From the NCBI GenBank assembly GCA_905250025.1, contig CAJNOJ010000456.1, forward strand, positions 1-64,000: a stretch of 64,000 nt of DNA. The letters run 5' to 3'. Shown piece after piece: positions 32,287-43,349 of the stretch; positions within the stretch are counted from its first letter, which is position 1; every line of letters begins with the position of its first letter. Under the pieces are notes generated by a model, which was not told the origin of the DNA, searched no databases, and saw only the letters and a program-made list of their open reading frames with translations. Position numbers and translations under genes: made by a program. This DNA is from Adineta ricciae. Lineage: Eukaryota; Rotifera; Eurotatoria; Adinetida; Adinetidae.

Positions 32287-33539
32287 ATTCTAATTGACTT
32301 GAAATCGATCTATCTAAAATAATGATTAAGTCATAAGGTCGTAAACAAGCGGCTGTCTACATCCGGCTTGGTTTTTAAGGTCGAATACTCATAGAAACCG
32401 TCAGCTATCTACATAAAATGTTACTTGGAAAAGATTAAGTAATGTTGTGAAAGAAAATGTCGATGAAGTATTGCAAATTTGCAATAGAACGAAAACAACG
32501 TGATGTGTATCGTGAATTTAAATGTATGAAAGAAAAGTACCATCGACGACAAGCAACGAAAAATATAACGTTTCTACACGTGTTATAAGCGCTTTTAATG
32601 CGCCGAGAAAATATTCCTTTTTAAAAGAAAAATACTTGAGATACCAGTTATCGTCAACAGCTGGATTTTTCCTACAAATACGTCATTTTTATGTAGTCAG
32701 CACACTACATAAAGCAATCTTCAAAGAAGAAAGCAAAATTTTGAGTACCCTTTCCAAAGTCAATAGTTTGATCTGATCACTATTTTCATAGAATCTGTTT
32801 AGTCAATGCAGGTGTATGTGGTTCTTCGGCAGGCTTTTAATGATGAATACGTCATCGGCGAGTTCTTATTGCTTTTAAATATAAGCATCGGTGTTGACAA
32901 AGTAAATGAAATAAGATAAGTAACAAGAGGCAAAGATAAACATGGAAATAATATAAAATGAGAAAATGTGATATTTTCTTTTTTACTTTAAGTTATCGAC
33001 CTCAGATGAACATTCTCAAATAAGATAAACAAAACAGAAATAAGATGGGAAATCTTACATAGACCGACAATCTATTATAAATGCATTACGCACATCTTCG
33101 ATTTGATGATCATTTTGTGCAAAAGGTTCATGAACAAATGTATCCATAACGAACAACGAGAAAAGCAAAGTCATTCAATGATTTACTCTTACTAAAATTA
33201 TTTCTTTTGAGCACACGAACAGCTCATTCTGTGTCGACACATCTATTGAACCAATTAGCCGAATAAAAGCATATTTCATCGAGTTTCATTCGCCATGGGG
33301 AAGGACGTTCATCTCTCAGATGATACTCTGTTATGGATATAATTACCGTTCGAACCTAGTCAATAACGAAATAGGTAATTTATGTCGCCTATTTGCGTGA
33401 CACAAACGTTACGGAAGAATTTTAGAAACAGTTTTTCCGAAAATAATGAAGAGGAAAGTTGTTTCGTGGAAAATTAGTGTATAGTTACGTGAGCCTTCGA
33501 AAGTGAATAGAAATTCACTCATATTGTAAAAAACACTTT
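32287..33539. other. Gene-free stretch
   Basis: Counterpart of 22444-23502, with an extra stretch near 32990-33240 absent from copy 1. No coding or RNA feature was seen. Confidence 0.4.
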
Positions 33540-34499
33540 ATGAAAATTAAAAGGAGAAATATAAGAAACCATTTATCAATAGGTGCTGCTTTCAGTTTCA
33601 TTTCGGACGATATGATTCTCATTCGCAAATCAATTAGAACCATGAACTGGTTAAGAATCGTTGCAATATTTTCAAGTGCGATTTTACCACGAACAGTTGC
33701 ACAAGATTACAAATCATTCACAATGTCCATGTGAATGGATGGCAGTTTCAATCTGCTACAACAACGTGTTTATCTTACAGTACTAATTTGGTACCAAACA
33801 TTCGTCAGAGTCAACGTATGTGTTTACAACAAATGCAGTGCAAGACTGCTGCCTTTCATTGAAATGGTACTTTGACAATTAGCTTGGAAACTATCGCTAT
33901 GATGGTTATTACTGGAACACGAATACCATCTGGTAAAGATCAGAATGAGATTACATTGTGGAATATTGAAAATTGTGCAAACCCGAATTAATGTCATATA
34001 GAAATCAAGAGTTTTTTAGATGGAATAGAACGTATTTTAGAATCCTTCTTACCATAGTTGACTGTACGCTGATGAAACTAGAGACAGTAATGATGAGAAT
34101 TCCAAAGGAGGAAATCTTTAATGTCATTGCCACATTGAAAATTCATTATCTTTTCTCATCTCTCTATTTTCTGTACTATGGATAATAATAGCAAGTATGA
34201 ATACCCCTCGAAATGAACACACAGCAACGTTATTATTGAATGGAAAAGTATTAGTTACTGGTGAAGATAATAATAGTCCTGTAGTAACTGCTCAATTACA
34301 CGATCCGTTGACTAATAACTGGACGCTGACAGCAAGTATGAGTGTTCCACGAAATTATCATATAACATCGGTGCTATCCAATGGAAAAGTATTAATAGCT
34401 GGCAGAAATAGTTCTAATACAAGTTCGGAATTGTATGATTCAGAAACAAATAGCTGGAAAACGACAGCAAACATGAATGTTGCTGGCGTGTTAAACTGA
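33540..34499 (+). pseudogene. Decayed secreted kelch gene, copy 2
   Basis: The start is open for 64 codons with a hydrophobic leader (RIVAIFSSAILPRTVA), then stops. A Cys-bearing stretch follows in another frame (SYSTNLVPNIRQSQRMCLQQ, then CKTAAFH and a stop). An intact 100-codon kelch part (34197-34499) has two blades (EHTATLLLNGKVL, SSELYDSETNSWKTT). The array then ends, whereas secreted kelch proteins of this family carry six or more blades. It is better preserved than copy 1 but still broken. Confidence 0.65.
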
Positions 34500-34771
34500 A
34501 ATGTATTAGATGTTTTATGTCACTCTTATCATTCTTGAAATTCCTCTTTCTCTAAGAAATCAAACTATATTAAAAATAAATATTTGATTGTAAGTCGTCC
34601 ACACGGAATAATCGCTCGTCTTAATAAAGCATTTTCTTCTTCAGAGCATCCTTGATCACCAAACAAGCAGTCTATTCTGCGCTCACACCCTCAACCTAAC
34701 GTTAAACTCGAATAACAGAAAGATAAAAAGAATCTTTATATTTTTTGATAAACATCCGATTAGTGGAATTT

Positions 34772-37700
34772 CTAAGACGGATTTTGATACTGTGGTAAAA
34801 TATTTGCTGGTATATCGAAATTGACGACTAAACCTTTGTCCAATACAAGAATTCGATCACTGTTCGCAACGGTATCAAGTCGATGAGCAATGGTCAGAAC
34901 AGTTCGATCACGAAACTTCTTCGCCAATGTTGTTTGAATAATCGAATCGATCTGCTGATCAACATTCGATGTAGCTTCATCGATCAATAAGATTTTACTC
35001 TGTTTCAAGATTGCTCGAGCAATACAAATCAATTGAGCTTGTCCCACACTTATATTTCCACCTGAATCCGTAGTCAGCATCTCAAGTCCCATCGGATGAT
35101 CGCTGACAAATTGTTTCAATTGCACATCATCCAATGCCATCCAGCATTGTTCATCCGAATAGAGATTAAACGGATCAAGATTGTATCGGAGAGTGCCACT
35201 GAAAAGAGTCGGATGTTGAGGAATAATGCTAAGATGAGATCGAAGTTTCTGTAGGGTAATACGACTAATGTCGATATTGTCGATGAGTATTGTACCTTGA
35301 ATATGGGAGCGATGAATAAAACGGAAGATACCTTTGAAAAGAGATGACTTTCCTGCACCAGTTCGACCTATAATACCGACTTTTTCAGCAGATTTAATTT
35401 TGATGTTAATGTTCGTCAGAACAGGATCGAGATCTTTTCGATGACATAAGGAATAGTTTCGAAAATCGATTTCTCCATGTGTTGGCCAATCCGGCTCTGT
35501 ATTAACCAAACGTTGATGCCCACCTTGATCGTCCTCAGGTGGGACTTGTGAATACTGATAAACCCGTTCGACACTTGCCATTAATAGATCACACTCGAGC
35601 AGTTGCTGAATGGCCAATTGAAATGATTTCGGCATGGAAATAGCATACGATAGTGCAAATACAATGATAGATGGATCGATCCTATCGTGAAAAGCCACGA
35701 GAAGAATTGCAGTAGCAACTATACTGGTGAGCGGTAAAAGATTAAGTCGCATACCAAACCATCGTGTGGCCCCTTTCGTGTTAATCGAAACACGAGCTTT
35801 CCGATCGAGTCGATTGATAAACGAACTAATGAAATGTTCTTCGATTTTGAATGCGCGTAGACTGACCGAACCATAAAGTGATGTAGAAAGAAGATCATAA
35901 ACCGGACTAGAAGTTGTGCTTTCAAATTGTTTCAATTGATTTTTCGATCGTAGATAAAAACGACACAAGAAAATAAAGAACGGAATCAATGCGACAATGA
36001 CCAGCAAAACGTATGGTCTAACAAGACAAATGACAACGACTGATCCGACGAACATCGATGCGCTTTTAATAGCAAGTAATAAAATAGGTGGTAAGGTTTC
36101 ATCAACGACTTTCTGGTCTGAACTTGCTCGACAAAGGATTCGACCACTTGAGTTACTTTCAAAGAATTCAATCGTTGTGTTCAATAGACCTTTTAGCATA
36201 GAGTTATGTAAGTTGTTTGCACCATGTAGAATAATGAAGAAAAAGAGAATAGTACGGAGTACGTCTGATCCTATAGTACTAACAACCAAACCAAAGTAAA
36301 TATGAACAAATGTGGGTTGGGAGTGCTGTTCAGCAGGAGAATGCTTTGACCAAACTCGAAGCCAATAGTTTGAACCATCGTAGAAAATTTCGCAGATGAC
36401 AGTCAAAAAGATTAAGGAACTTAATCCACACACGCCTAATGGTGATGAAATGAATAAGTGGAACCATAAACTCCAATTTGTTTGACCATGAACAGATGCT
36501 TCTTTTGTAATGATTGGTTGTGTGTCAATCGTTGATGTACTGTCACTAATAAGATTTTCTAATTCTGACATTTCACATTTTTTTGTTCGATTTTGTGCAC
36601 GAAGAAATTCATCTGAATGGACTTGTTCATCAATGCGACCTTGCGTGAGAAATATGATTTGATTTGCATCAGCAAGGAATTGTGTTTGATGTGTAACTAA
36701 CAGACAAGTCTTGTTTTTCAGAAGTCCTGTTGAGCTAAAACATCTTTCATAAATTTGTCTAGCAACTTCACCATCTACTGACGCTAACGGATCGTCAACA
36801 AGGTAAACATCAGCCTTCCTATACAATGCTCGAGCCAAAGATACGCGTGCTCTCTGACCACCGCTTAGATTTATACCTCTTTCTCCGATCATTGTCAAAT
36901 CACCGGCAGTTCCAATTGAATTCAAATCAACATCAAGACAACAAGCGTGAAGAATGTTGCGATAGCGTTGTGGTTTAAATGGTTGATCGAGGATGATGTT
37001 ATTTCGAATCGTGTCTGCAAATATCCATGGCGATTGAGATGCATATGAAAATGAACTTCCATGTGTTATCAGTTGACCATCAGTTAGAGTTATTTCACCT
37101 AGAATAGCAGCCAGAAGTGATGATTTACCAGCACCAACTGCTCCAACAATGCCAACGAAACTACCGGATTTTATATTGATATTCAATGACAAAAGACAAG
37201 GCTGCCTGTCGGCCCAAGCGAAAGATGCATTGAGCATGGAAATACATCCTTTCTGTGAATCGTCAGGTGAGGGTATCGAATAAATCTGATTTTGTGTTGT
37301 CAAACGCATGAATTCATCGATTCTTCTTGAAGCTCCTAGAATCCCTGTCAATCTTTCCGTTAAAACCGACATAACAAACATAAATTGACTCCGTAAAAGA
37401 CCGAAAAGTGCTAATACAGTGAAACAATCGACTGCATTCAGTGGATAATCCAACAACCAATACACACCAAACATTGTAAGCCCGAGAAGTGGCGTCAAAA
37501 TAAACATAAAAATAGAATTCAAAACTGTCAGAATATGAATGCGTCGTAGAACACTCAGCTCCTTTTTACGCATTTGACCTATTCGATCTTCCATCGACTT
37601 TTCCCAATTGTATACTTTAATCGTATAATACCCGTGAATCATTTCATAAAAAGCACGAACACGTTGATTATTATAGAAGATCTTCAGATCGTCATATTGA

Positions 37701-38488
37701 CTCACATAGCGACCAATCCATAACAAACAGATGATACTCAAAGCGAATACGATGAAAGTCGCACACGTTGGTATCGATCCGACAATCCAACAAAGTAAAA
37801 TAAATACGATTATAGTTTCGATTATTCCTCCAAATACAGCATGGCTATGCGAGAACATTTCTTCGAATTTTGCAGTGTCATTTACAATAAGATTGACCAT
37901 TTGCCCCATGTTGATTTTCTGCCACATTACCAAGGTGATGGATAATGAACGTCGATAGATGATCAACATCAGTGTATTACGGATTCGTAAAGCCATTCGA
38001 TACGAGGAAAAAAGTATTTGATGTTCGAGAACATACTGGACAACAACAAATAAACACAATAATATCAGATAAAAATATGTTGTTACAAGTGACGGTTGTT
38101 TATTCGTCAGGCTCAAAACTACCTGACGAACTAATAAGGGTTGAACAATACGAGAAAAGATGTATGGGACAGAGCACACAGCTGTTGAAATGTATTCTCT
38201 CCAAAATTCACGAATGATTATTCGACATGTCGAAGTTGACGTCCAGTCGTAAGATTCTAATCGATGTAGTAAAAACGATGATTTATCTCGGTTTGGTAAA
38301 GGATCAAGATCATCATCAGTTAAGACTTGTTTGTATCCTGTGAGTAATGTAGGAGATATCCAATACCAACATAAGAGATATAACCATCGAGTCCATGACG
38401 ATTCTGCCCATTCAAGATTAGATGAACGATTCTTTGAATGACTATGACTGAGTAATCTTTCACGCCCATCATCAAATCGTTTGATCAT
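34772..38488 (-). CDS. ABCC-type (MRP4-like) ABC transporter, copy 2
   Basis: 1238 codons, the same length as copy 1, with about 5% amino-acid differences and no indels. Walker A GAVGAGKSSL and GRTGAGKSSL, signature LSGGQRARVSLARA and Walker B motifs are all kept. The second signature reads NISVGQAQ instead of NISAGQAQ. Differences are scattered and mostly conservative (I/V, K/R), as expected if both copies are functional or allelic. Context and direction are as in copy 1: divergent from the membrane phosphatase, convergent with a kelch pseudogene. Confidence 0.93.
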   Translation of the reverse strand: MIKRFDDGRERLLSHSHSKNRSSNLEWAESSWTRWLYLLCWYWISPTLLTGYKQVLTDDDLDPLPNRDKSSFLLHRLESYDWTSTSTCRIIIREFWREYISTAVCSVPYIFSRIVQPLLVRQVVLSLTNKQPSLVTTYFYLILLCLFVVVQYVLEHQILFSSYRMALRIRNTLMLIIYRRSLSITLVMWQKINMGQMVNLIVNDTAKFEEMFSHSHAVFGGIIETIIVFILLCWIVGSIPTCATFIVFALSIICLLWIGRYVSQYDDLKIFYNNQRVRAFYEMIHGYYTIKVYNWEKSMEDRIGQMRKKELSVLRRIHILTVLNSIFMFILTPLLGLTMFGVYWLLDYPLNAVDCFTVLALFGLLRSQFMFVMSVLTERLTGILGASRRIDEFMRLTTQNQIYSIPSPDDSQKGCISMLNASFAWADRQPCLLSLNINIKSGSFVGIVGAVGAGKSSLLAAILGEITLTDGQLITHGSSFSYASQSPWIFADTIRNNIILDQPFKPQRYRNILHACCLDVDLNSIGTAGDLTMIGERGINLSGGQRARVSLARALYRKADVYLVDDPLASVDGEVARQIYERCFSSTGLLKNKTCLLVTHQTQFLADANQIIFLTQGRIDEQVHSDEFLRAQNRTKKCEMSELENLISDSTSTIDTQPIITKEASVHGQTNWSLWFHLFISSPLGVCGLSSLIFLTVICEIFYDGSNYWLRVWSKHSPAEQHSQPTFVHIYFGLVVSTIGSDVLRTILFFFIILHGANNLHNSMLKGLLNTTIEFFESNSSGRILCRASSDQKVVDETLPPILLLAIKSASMFVGSVVVICLVRPYVLLVIVALIPFFIFLCRFYLRSKNQLKQFESTTSSPVYDLLSTSLYGSVSLRAFKIEEHFISSFINRLDRKARVSINTKGATRWFGMRLNLLPLTSIVATAILLVAFHDRIDPSIIVFALSYAISMPKSFQLAIQQLLECDLLMASVERVYQYSQVPPEDDQGGHQRLVNTEPDWPTHGEIDFRNYSLCHRKDLDPVLTNINIKIKSAEKVGIIGRTGAGKSSLFKGIFRFIHRSHIQGTILIDNIDISRITLQKLRSHLSIIPQHPTLFSGTLRYNLDPFNLYSDEQCWMALDDVQLKQFVSDHPMGLEMLTTDSGGNISVGQAQLICIARAILKQSKILLIDEATSNVDQQIDSIIQTTLAKKFRDRTVLTIAHRLDTVANSDRILVLDKGLVVNFDIPANILPQYQNPS

Positions 38489-39717
38489 CGTGAGGATTAT
38501 TTTGATAAAAATTGTGTCGTATAATGGTGTAAAAAGGGCAGTAAAAGGGAAAATATAGATAAAAATACAGTAATCGATGAGGATAGGATACGCATGGTTA
38601 ATCTAATGAGAACGTTATTCAGGTGCGGCGCTTTGACTACATTCGTTTATACAGTATTCGATATACCGTAGTGACAGTTTTAGCCGAAATATATATCAAT
38701 ATATTAAGGGATTTTTATAGCTGGTTCTTTAATTTCAAAATTTGCTTTTTATTGTCTTTATGCAAACTCTGAATCAAAAGATACATAAATTGAAATCTAG
38801 ACTATCCGGCCGCCACTTGTGTGTGCTTCCTTTTAGTGATAAGAAAGGGCAGAAATCAGTTATATTCTTCTCACCCCGAACTCGATGCAAGTCCAGAAGA
38901 ACCATTGTAGATCAATGTCCAATTCGATCTGAAAAATCAAAGAAGATTCAATGGAGTTACTTCATTCAACTATATCATTGGTAATGTGCCACGCGCAGCG
39001 CTTCCATACAGAGTTTCATTCAATGATGCCATTATGACCAGATCAGTGAAAGAAAGATTTTCTTTCGATTAATGTGAGCAGTATTTACTTATCGATTGCG
39101 CTTCTACCGCTGAAACTGTAGATATTCGTCCTTTCACTGGTTGATTTCACTTGTAGGTGTCCTTGATTTAGATTTGTAAAGCTGAACAACATGAACTAGT
39201 GAAGGTGATAATTGAAAGATTACTCAACAAAAAGCGAGAGTCACGAGAGCATATTGTAAATGGACAGAACACCTTAATGGACGACACTAAGAATTACATT
39301 TCCAACGATCACTGGTTCTAAATCAAAACCATTTCGAGACTTATATGTTACATATTCTCTTCGAACACTTTCAATATGTCATCAACAGAAGTACGTATTC
39401 GAAAGCAAATTATCTTGCAATGTTGATCCCAAAACAATTGCAATTGATAAAGTAGATGTCGTTAATGGATAGAATTATATTCAATATCATTTCTCATTGG
39501 TTTTCGTTTCTTTTTTCGATATTTTTGTTCATTACAAACAAACTAATATTTTTTACAACAATGAGCATTCTTTGAATGAGATCCTCTGATTTTGTTCATT
39601 ATTGGATGTTTTCATCTGGCTGACTCACCGTCGCGAAAGAGAAAGAAAAAGGTACGCTCTGACGATAAAGGTCGAAGAGTTTAAAGAGATGAAATCTTGT
39701 TTATTTTAGATCTTAAA
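38489..39717. other. Divergent intergenic region, copy 2
   Basis: About 1.2 kb between the ABCC and phosphatase starts, longer than copy 1 by extra DNA near 38800-39060 and 39190-39330. It again ends in a probable 5'-UTR intron acceptor (TTTATTTTAG). No coding feature was accepted. Confidence 0.45.
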
Positions 39718-40704
39718 ATGAATAACGAAGAGGACAAAAGTCTTCCATCATCTCAATTAGGTGTTCCCGATGATGTTGAAGCTGAATTTCAGAAAGATCC
39801 TGTTGATCGTGATTTCAAAAACATTCTCGTTGTTTTAATAATGATCATTTGTAGTTTATTAACATCCTATTTCTCAAATAATCCTTATGGAAATTATTTA
39901 CCACTCATTTTAATTTCAACCTTCGAATGGTATCGATCATATCCGCGACAAAAACGTTCGTATTATGGTTTATTTCGTTTATTATTATACGTTTTAATCA
40001 TTAGTTTATGGAACGTGTTGGTTTTGAAAATTTTCCTAGAAATCATTTCATATTCCATTGGTTATCATCGAATTCCATTCAAACGAATCGAACATTTATT
40101 TCCCTATGCATTAATTATCACTTCATTTGCCCGAACGAGTCAAGAAATGGATTTAAACGACAAACGAAGGTACATAATCCATTTACTCTATGATATTCCT
40201 GCATTTCTGCTAGTTCTGATCTTCAAATTATTAAACAATCCATTGAATTGTTTGTACAGTCAAATCTCGACGCATTGTTATCTCGGTTGTTTACCTTTAC
40301 CGTCGGATGTTGCAGAATTGAACAAAGTTGCCATAAAAAATGTTGTAAATATGTGTGCAGAATATCGTGGACCGAGGAAAACATATGAGAAATACGGAAT
40401 TAAACAATTGTATTTACCAACAATTGATACGGTTTCACCTTCACGGCAAACGATCGAAAAGGCAATGAAATTTATGAAGGAAGCTCTAGATCGAAACGAG
40501 AATATCTTTGTTCATTGTAAAGCAGGAATGGGAAGAAGTGCGACGATCGTTTATTGTCATTTAATCGTCAATGAACATATGACACCCGAAGAGGCAATGA
40601 AATTAATCAAAGAAAAACGGCCGGAAGTCACAACAAGTCTTATTCATTATCACTCGGTGAAGCGTTTCCTCTCGTCATTGAACAACAACAACAAATCTCA
40701 ATAA
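39718..40704 (+). CDS. Membrane-anchored PTPMT1-like dual-specificity phosphatase, copy 2
   Basis: 328 codons from the ATG at 39718. The frame is open seven codons further (to 39697), but that part reads through the intron acceptor TTTATTTTAG, so the later ATG is chosen. It has the same four to five hydrophobic segments and active site HCKAGMGRSAT as copy 1. The C-terminus ends NNNNKSQ against NNKSQ in copy 1, from expansion of an AAC run. Otherwise only a few conservative changes exist (V/I, D/E, A/V). The enzyme role is as inferred for copy 1. Confidence 0.88.
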   Translation: MNNEEDKSLPSSQLGVPDDVEAEFQKDPVDRDFKNILVVLIMIICSLLTSYFSNNPYGNYLPLILISTFEWYRSYPRQKRSYYGLFRLLLYVLIISLWNVLVLKIFLEIISYSIGYHRIPFKRIEHLFPYALIITSFARTSQEMDLNDKRRYIIHLLYDIPAFLLVLIFKLLNNPLNCLYSQISTHCYLGCLPLPSDVAELNKVAIKNVVNMCAEYRGPRKTYEKYGIKQLYLPTIDTVSPSRQTIEKAMKFMKEALDRNENIFVHCKAGMGRSATIVYCHLIVNEHMTPEEAMKLIKEKRPEVTTSLIHYHSVKRFLSSLNNNNKSQ

Positions 40705-40756
40705 ACTTTCGAATTCTTTTATAGGAAATTTATTCAAGCACAAGTCAATAAAAAGT

Positions 40757-41632
40757 TTATTTATCTTTGTTTTCACGAAGAAGTTTTTCGTATCGAATAA
40801 GTTGGAGAAAGAAGCCGAAGTTCGGTGCAGCAACACGTCGACAATTAACCAAATGATCGTAAGCATCGGAAAGTGTTTCGAAATGATATGTGATGAGGTA
40901 TGCGAGAATGATCGAAGATGAACGAGAAATTCCCATTTGACAATGAACTAAAACTTTCTCGTTTTTGTTTTGACATAAACGTAGAAATTTGTTTGTTTGC
41001 TCAAAATAATTTTCGATAGTTACGCCAAGTTCATCTCCGATGTTTATCCATAAGACATTGAAATTATCGCGAATTTCGTTATCTAATTCGATGTCTGAAA
41101 CGTTTAAAATGTGTTTTATACCGATTTCTTGTAATAGATTGTAGTTTCTTGCATGTCCGAGATCGCCATGATAAAGAAAATTGTCAAGAATTGTCGATGG
41201 TAATCGAACATTTGGACGTTTTTTCGGAATTCCACGATCTTTNACGCCAAGTTCATCTCCGATGTTTATCCATAAGACATTGAAATTATCGCGAATTTCG
41301 TTATCTAATTCGATGTCTGAAACGTTTAAAATGTGTTTTATACCGATTTCTTGTAATAGATTGTAGTTTCTTGCATGTCCGAGATCGCCATGATAAAGAA
41401 AATTGTCAAGAATTGTCGATGGTAATCGAACATTTGGACGTTTTTTCGGAATTCCACGATCTTTTGTTTTGATCTGACATAATTCTTTGAGATAAGCGAT
41501 TTCCTCATTGGTTGCTTTTAAATCATTTGTTAAATAATATTCCATTTTGTCAATCATCCACACGTTTGATCTTGCCGCCATGGTTTTACTTAATGCAAAG
41601 AGAAAAATATGAAGTAAAGTCACGTATTGCAC
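40757..41632 (-). CDS. Dual-specificity phosphatase, copy 2 (contains a 221-bp assembly duplication)
   Basis: As assembled, 291 codons with one unknown residue. The stretch 41022-41242 is repeated exactly at 41244-41464 around the N at 41243, so about 74 residues appear twice. Removing one gives a normal DUSP of about 217 residues. The N-terminus (41465-41632) starts either at MQYVTLLHIFLFALS or, more likely, at MAARSNVWMIDKMEYY (ATG at 41581). The active site is VHCQMGISRSSS. It ends 50 bp from the tail of the membrane phosphatase. Cytosolic location is likely if the second Met is used. Confidence 0.82.
   Translation of the reverse strand: MQYVTLLHIFLFALSKTMAARSNVWMIDKMEYYLTNDLKATNEEIAYLKELCQIKTKDRGIPKKRPNVRLPSTILDNFLYHGDLGHARNYNLLQEIGIKHILNVSDIELDNEIRDNFNVLWINIGDELGXKDRGIPKKRPNVRLPSTILDNFLYHGDLGHARNYNLLQEIGIKHILNVSDIELDNEIRDNFNVLWINIGDELGVTIENYFEQTNKFLRLCQNKNEKVLVHCQMGISRSSSIILAYLITYHFETLSDAYDHLVNCRRVAAPNFGFFLQLIRYEKLLRENKDK
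41022..41242. repeat. 221-bp exact repeat, left member
   Basis: Identical to 41244-41464 and separated from it only by a single N. The length equals that of the repeat around the N at 43040, which points to an unmerged contig overlap. Confidence 0.9.
41244..41464. repeat. 221-bp exact repeat, right member
   Basis: Right copy of 41022-41242; it begins the next contig. Confidence 0.9.
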
Positions 41633-41742
41633 AAGACTCTTTATATTTCCTTTCTTCTAATGACTCATCTGACCATATATGGCAAAAAAAAAAAAACACA
41701 CACTTTGTCATTTATTATAAAATAAAGAAAAACTCGCAGAAA

Positions 41743-43349
41743 CTAGTAAAATAACGATGCATTCGTTGTAACAGTATTGTTGATATTAAATCCACCACTT
41801 GCTAAAAGTTTCCCATCGTTTAATAAACATGGTGTATATCCTTGTGGCATATCGGATATGTTACCGAGCGACATCCAAATTCCTGTCGATGGATCATACA
41901 AATGATCAGTATTAACAGCGTCAGTTATTAACATTTTTCCATCAGGAAATACAGCTCTTATCCGTATGTATTGTACACTAGCCAAATCAGTAAAAGGTGT
42001 TGACCATGTACCAGTTGTTGGATCGTACAATTCAGTTTTGTTTAAATAATCCCACCATCCCCATTCTTGAACTATTAATACGGAACCATTGGATAGTACA
42101 GATGCTTTATGTTGATAATGTGTATAAGTCAAATTACCAGTCAGTGTCCATATTTCTGTCGATGGATCATACAATTCAGCAGTATTCAAAGTAATATTTC
42201 CGAAAATACCTCCAGTCACTAAAACCTTTCCATTAGATAAAACCGTTGCCGTGTGAAGATATCGTGAATAGGTCATATTACCAGTTGATGTCCAATTGTT
42301 TGTTAATGGATCATATAATTCAGCAGTCACCCCTGCCCCTCCAGCTACTAACACCTTTCCATTGCTTAACGGAGATGCCGTGTACATATAACGACCATTA
42401 ATCATATTACCAGTAGGTGTCCATAAACCTGTTACTGGATCATATAATTCAGGAATGTTGAAAAAATTACTAATAACTAATACTTTTCCATTCGTTAATA
42501 CAGTTGCTGTATGTTCATATCTTGTATAATTCAAATTGCCCGTTCGTGTCCACATACCTGTTAATGGATCGTATAGCTCCGCGTTGTTCAAATGAGCACT
42601 ATTATTCGATCCACCGCTGATTAACACTTTTCCATCGGATAATATCGATGCAGTATGTCCCCATCGTGCAATTGTCATATTACCAGTAGAAAACCAACCT
42701 ACAAATCAGATTTCACAATGATTTCAGCCATGTTTATCTTAATTACCTTGCCGACAGAATCTTGTTGCTATTACTGGTATACATACAGATTTTGGTGAAC
42801 AACATGAATTAATAATGCAGACAGATTGATTTGATGAACAAGTATTATTACATGGTTCTAAGATTGAGCATTGAATTCCTGGAGCACAAAAACTCATATT
42901 ATTCGATGTACGATAATCAAAACAAGGTGTCGATTGTAAACGGCAAGTTGAATTATTTGATAAATATGCATTGCATTGTTCTAATGAACAATTCGATAGT
43001 TGATTCTGTCCAGAATGAGATGAAACAGATAATGAAAATNAGACAGATTGATTTGATGAACAAGTATTATTACATGGTTCTAAGATTGAGCATTGAATTC
43101 CTGGAGCACAAAAACTCATATTATTCGATGTACGATAATCAAAACAAGGTGTCGATTGTAAACGGCAAGTTGAATTATTTGATAAATATGCATTGCATTG
43201 TTCTAATGAACAATTCGATAGTTGATTCTGTCCAGAATGAGATGAAACAGATAATGAAAATTGTACTTGAATATCATTTTCATTTTATGACATGAATAAT
43301 CCGATGCTTCAATACTGAGAATGAAAAATAAAAATATTGTGATTCACAT
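41743..43349 (-). CDS. Secreted Cys-rich kelch-repeat protein, 5' end damaged
   Basis: The last exon (41743-42698) encodes six to seven kelch/galactose-oxidase-like blades (HTASILSDGKVLISGG, AELYDPLTNNWTSTGNM and similar), a beta-propeller. An intron of 48 bp (42699-42746, GTAATT...TTGTAG) joins it in frame to a Cys-rich exon (CSLEQCNAYLSNNSTC ... CSPKSVCIP). That exon holds the 221-bp duplication around the N at 43040. At the 5' end the ATG at 43349 is followed at once by TGA, where the sister copy (45428) has TGG, and an indel after the leader shifts the frame. The secretion signal is therefore broken here although the propeller is intact. Possibly one allele of an active gene; ligands of such ectodomains are unknown. 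Confidence 0.75.
42819..43039. repeat. 221-bp exact repeat, left member
   Basis: Identical to 43041-43261, with a single N between. It lies inside the Cys-rich exon of the kelch gene and is probably an unmerged contig overlap. Confidence 0.9.
43041..43261. repeat. 221-bp exact repeat, right member
   Basis: Right copy of 42819-43039, beginning the next contig. Confidence 0.9.

Larger units (their letters stand above)
32219..41242. repeat. Duplicated block A, copy 2
   Basis: Second copy of 22378-30661, same order and orientation, about 0.7 kb longer because of indels in non-coding parts. There is no N at its left edge, so that breakpoint is continuous within one contig. Its right edge ends at the join at 41243. 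Confidence 0.85.

Noticed and set aside
39697-39717. Longer N-terminus (seven extra codons) for the membrane phosphatase copy 2
   Set aside because: Those codons read through an intron acceptor (TTTATTTTAG) and are absent from copy 1; the ATG at 39718 matches the copy 1 start.
41022-41464. A genuine internal duplication in the dual-specificity phosphatase
   Set aside because: The repeat is exact, 221 bp, centred on an N, and the same length as the repeat around the N at 43040; an unmerged contig overlap is far more likely.
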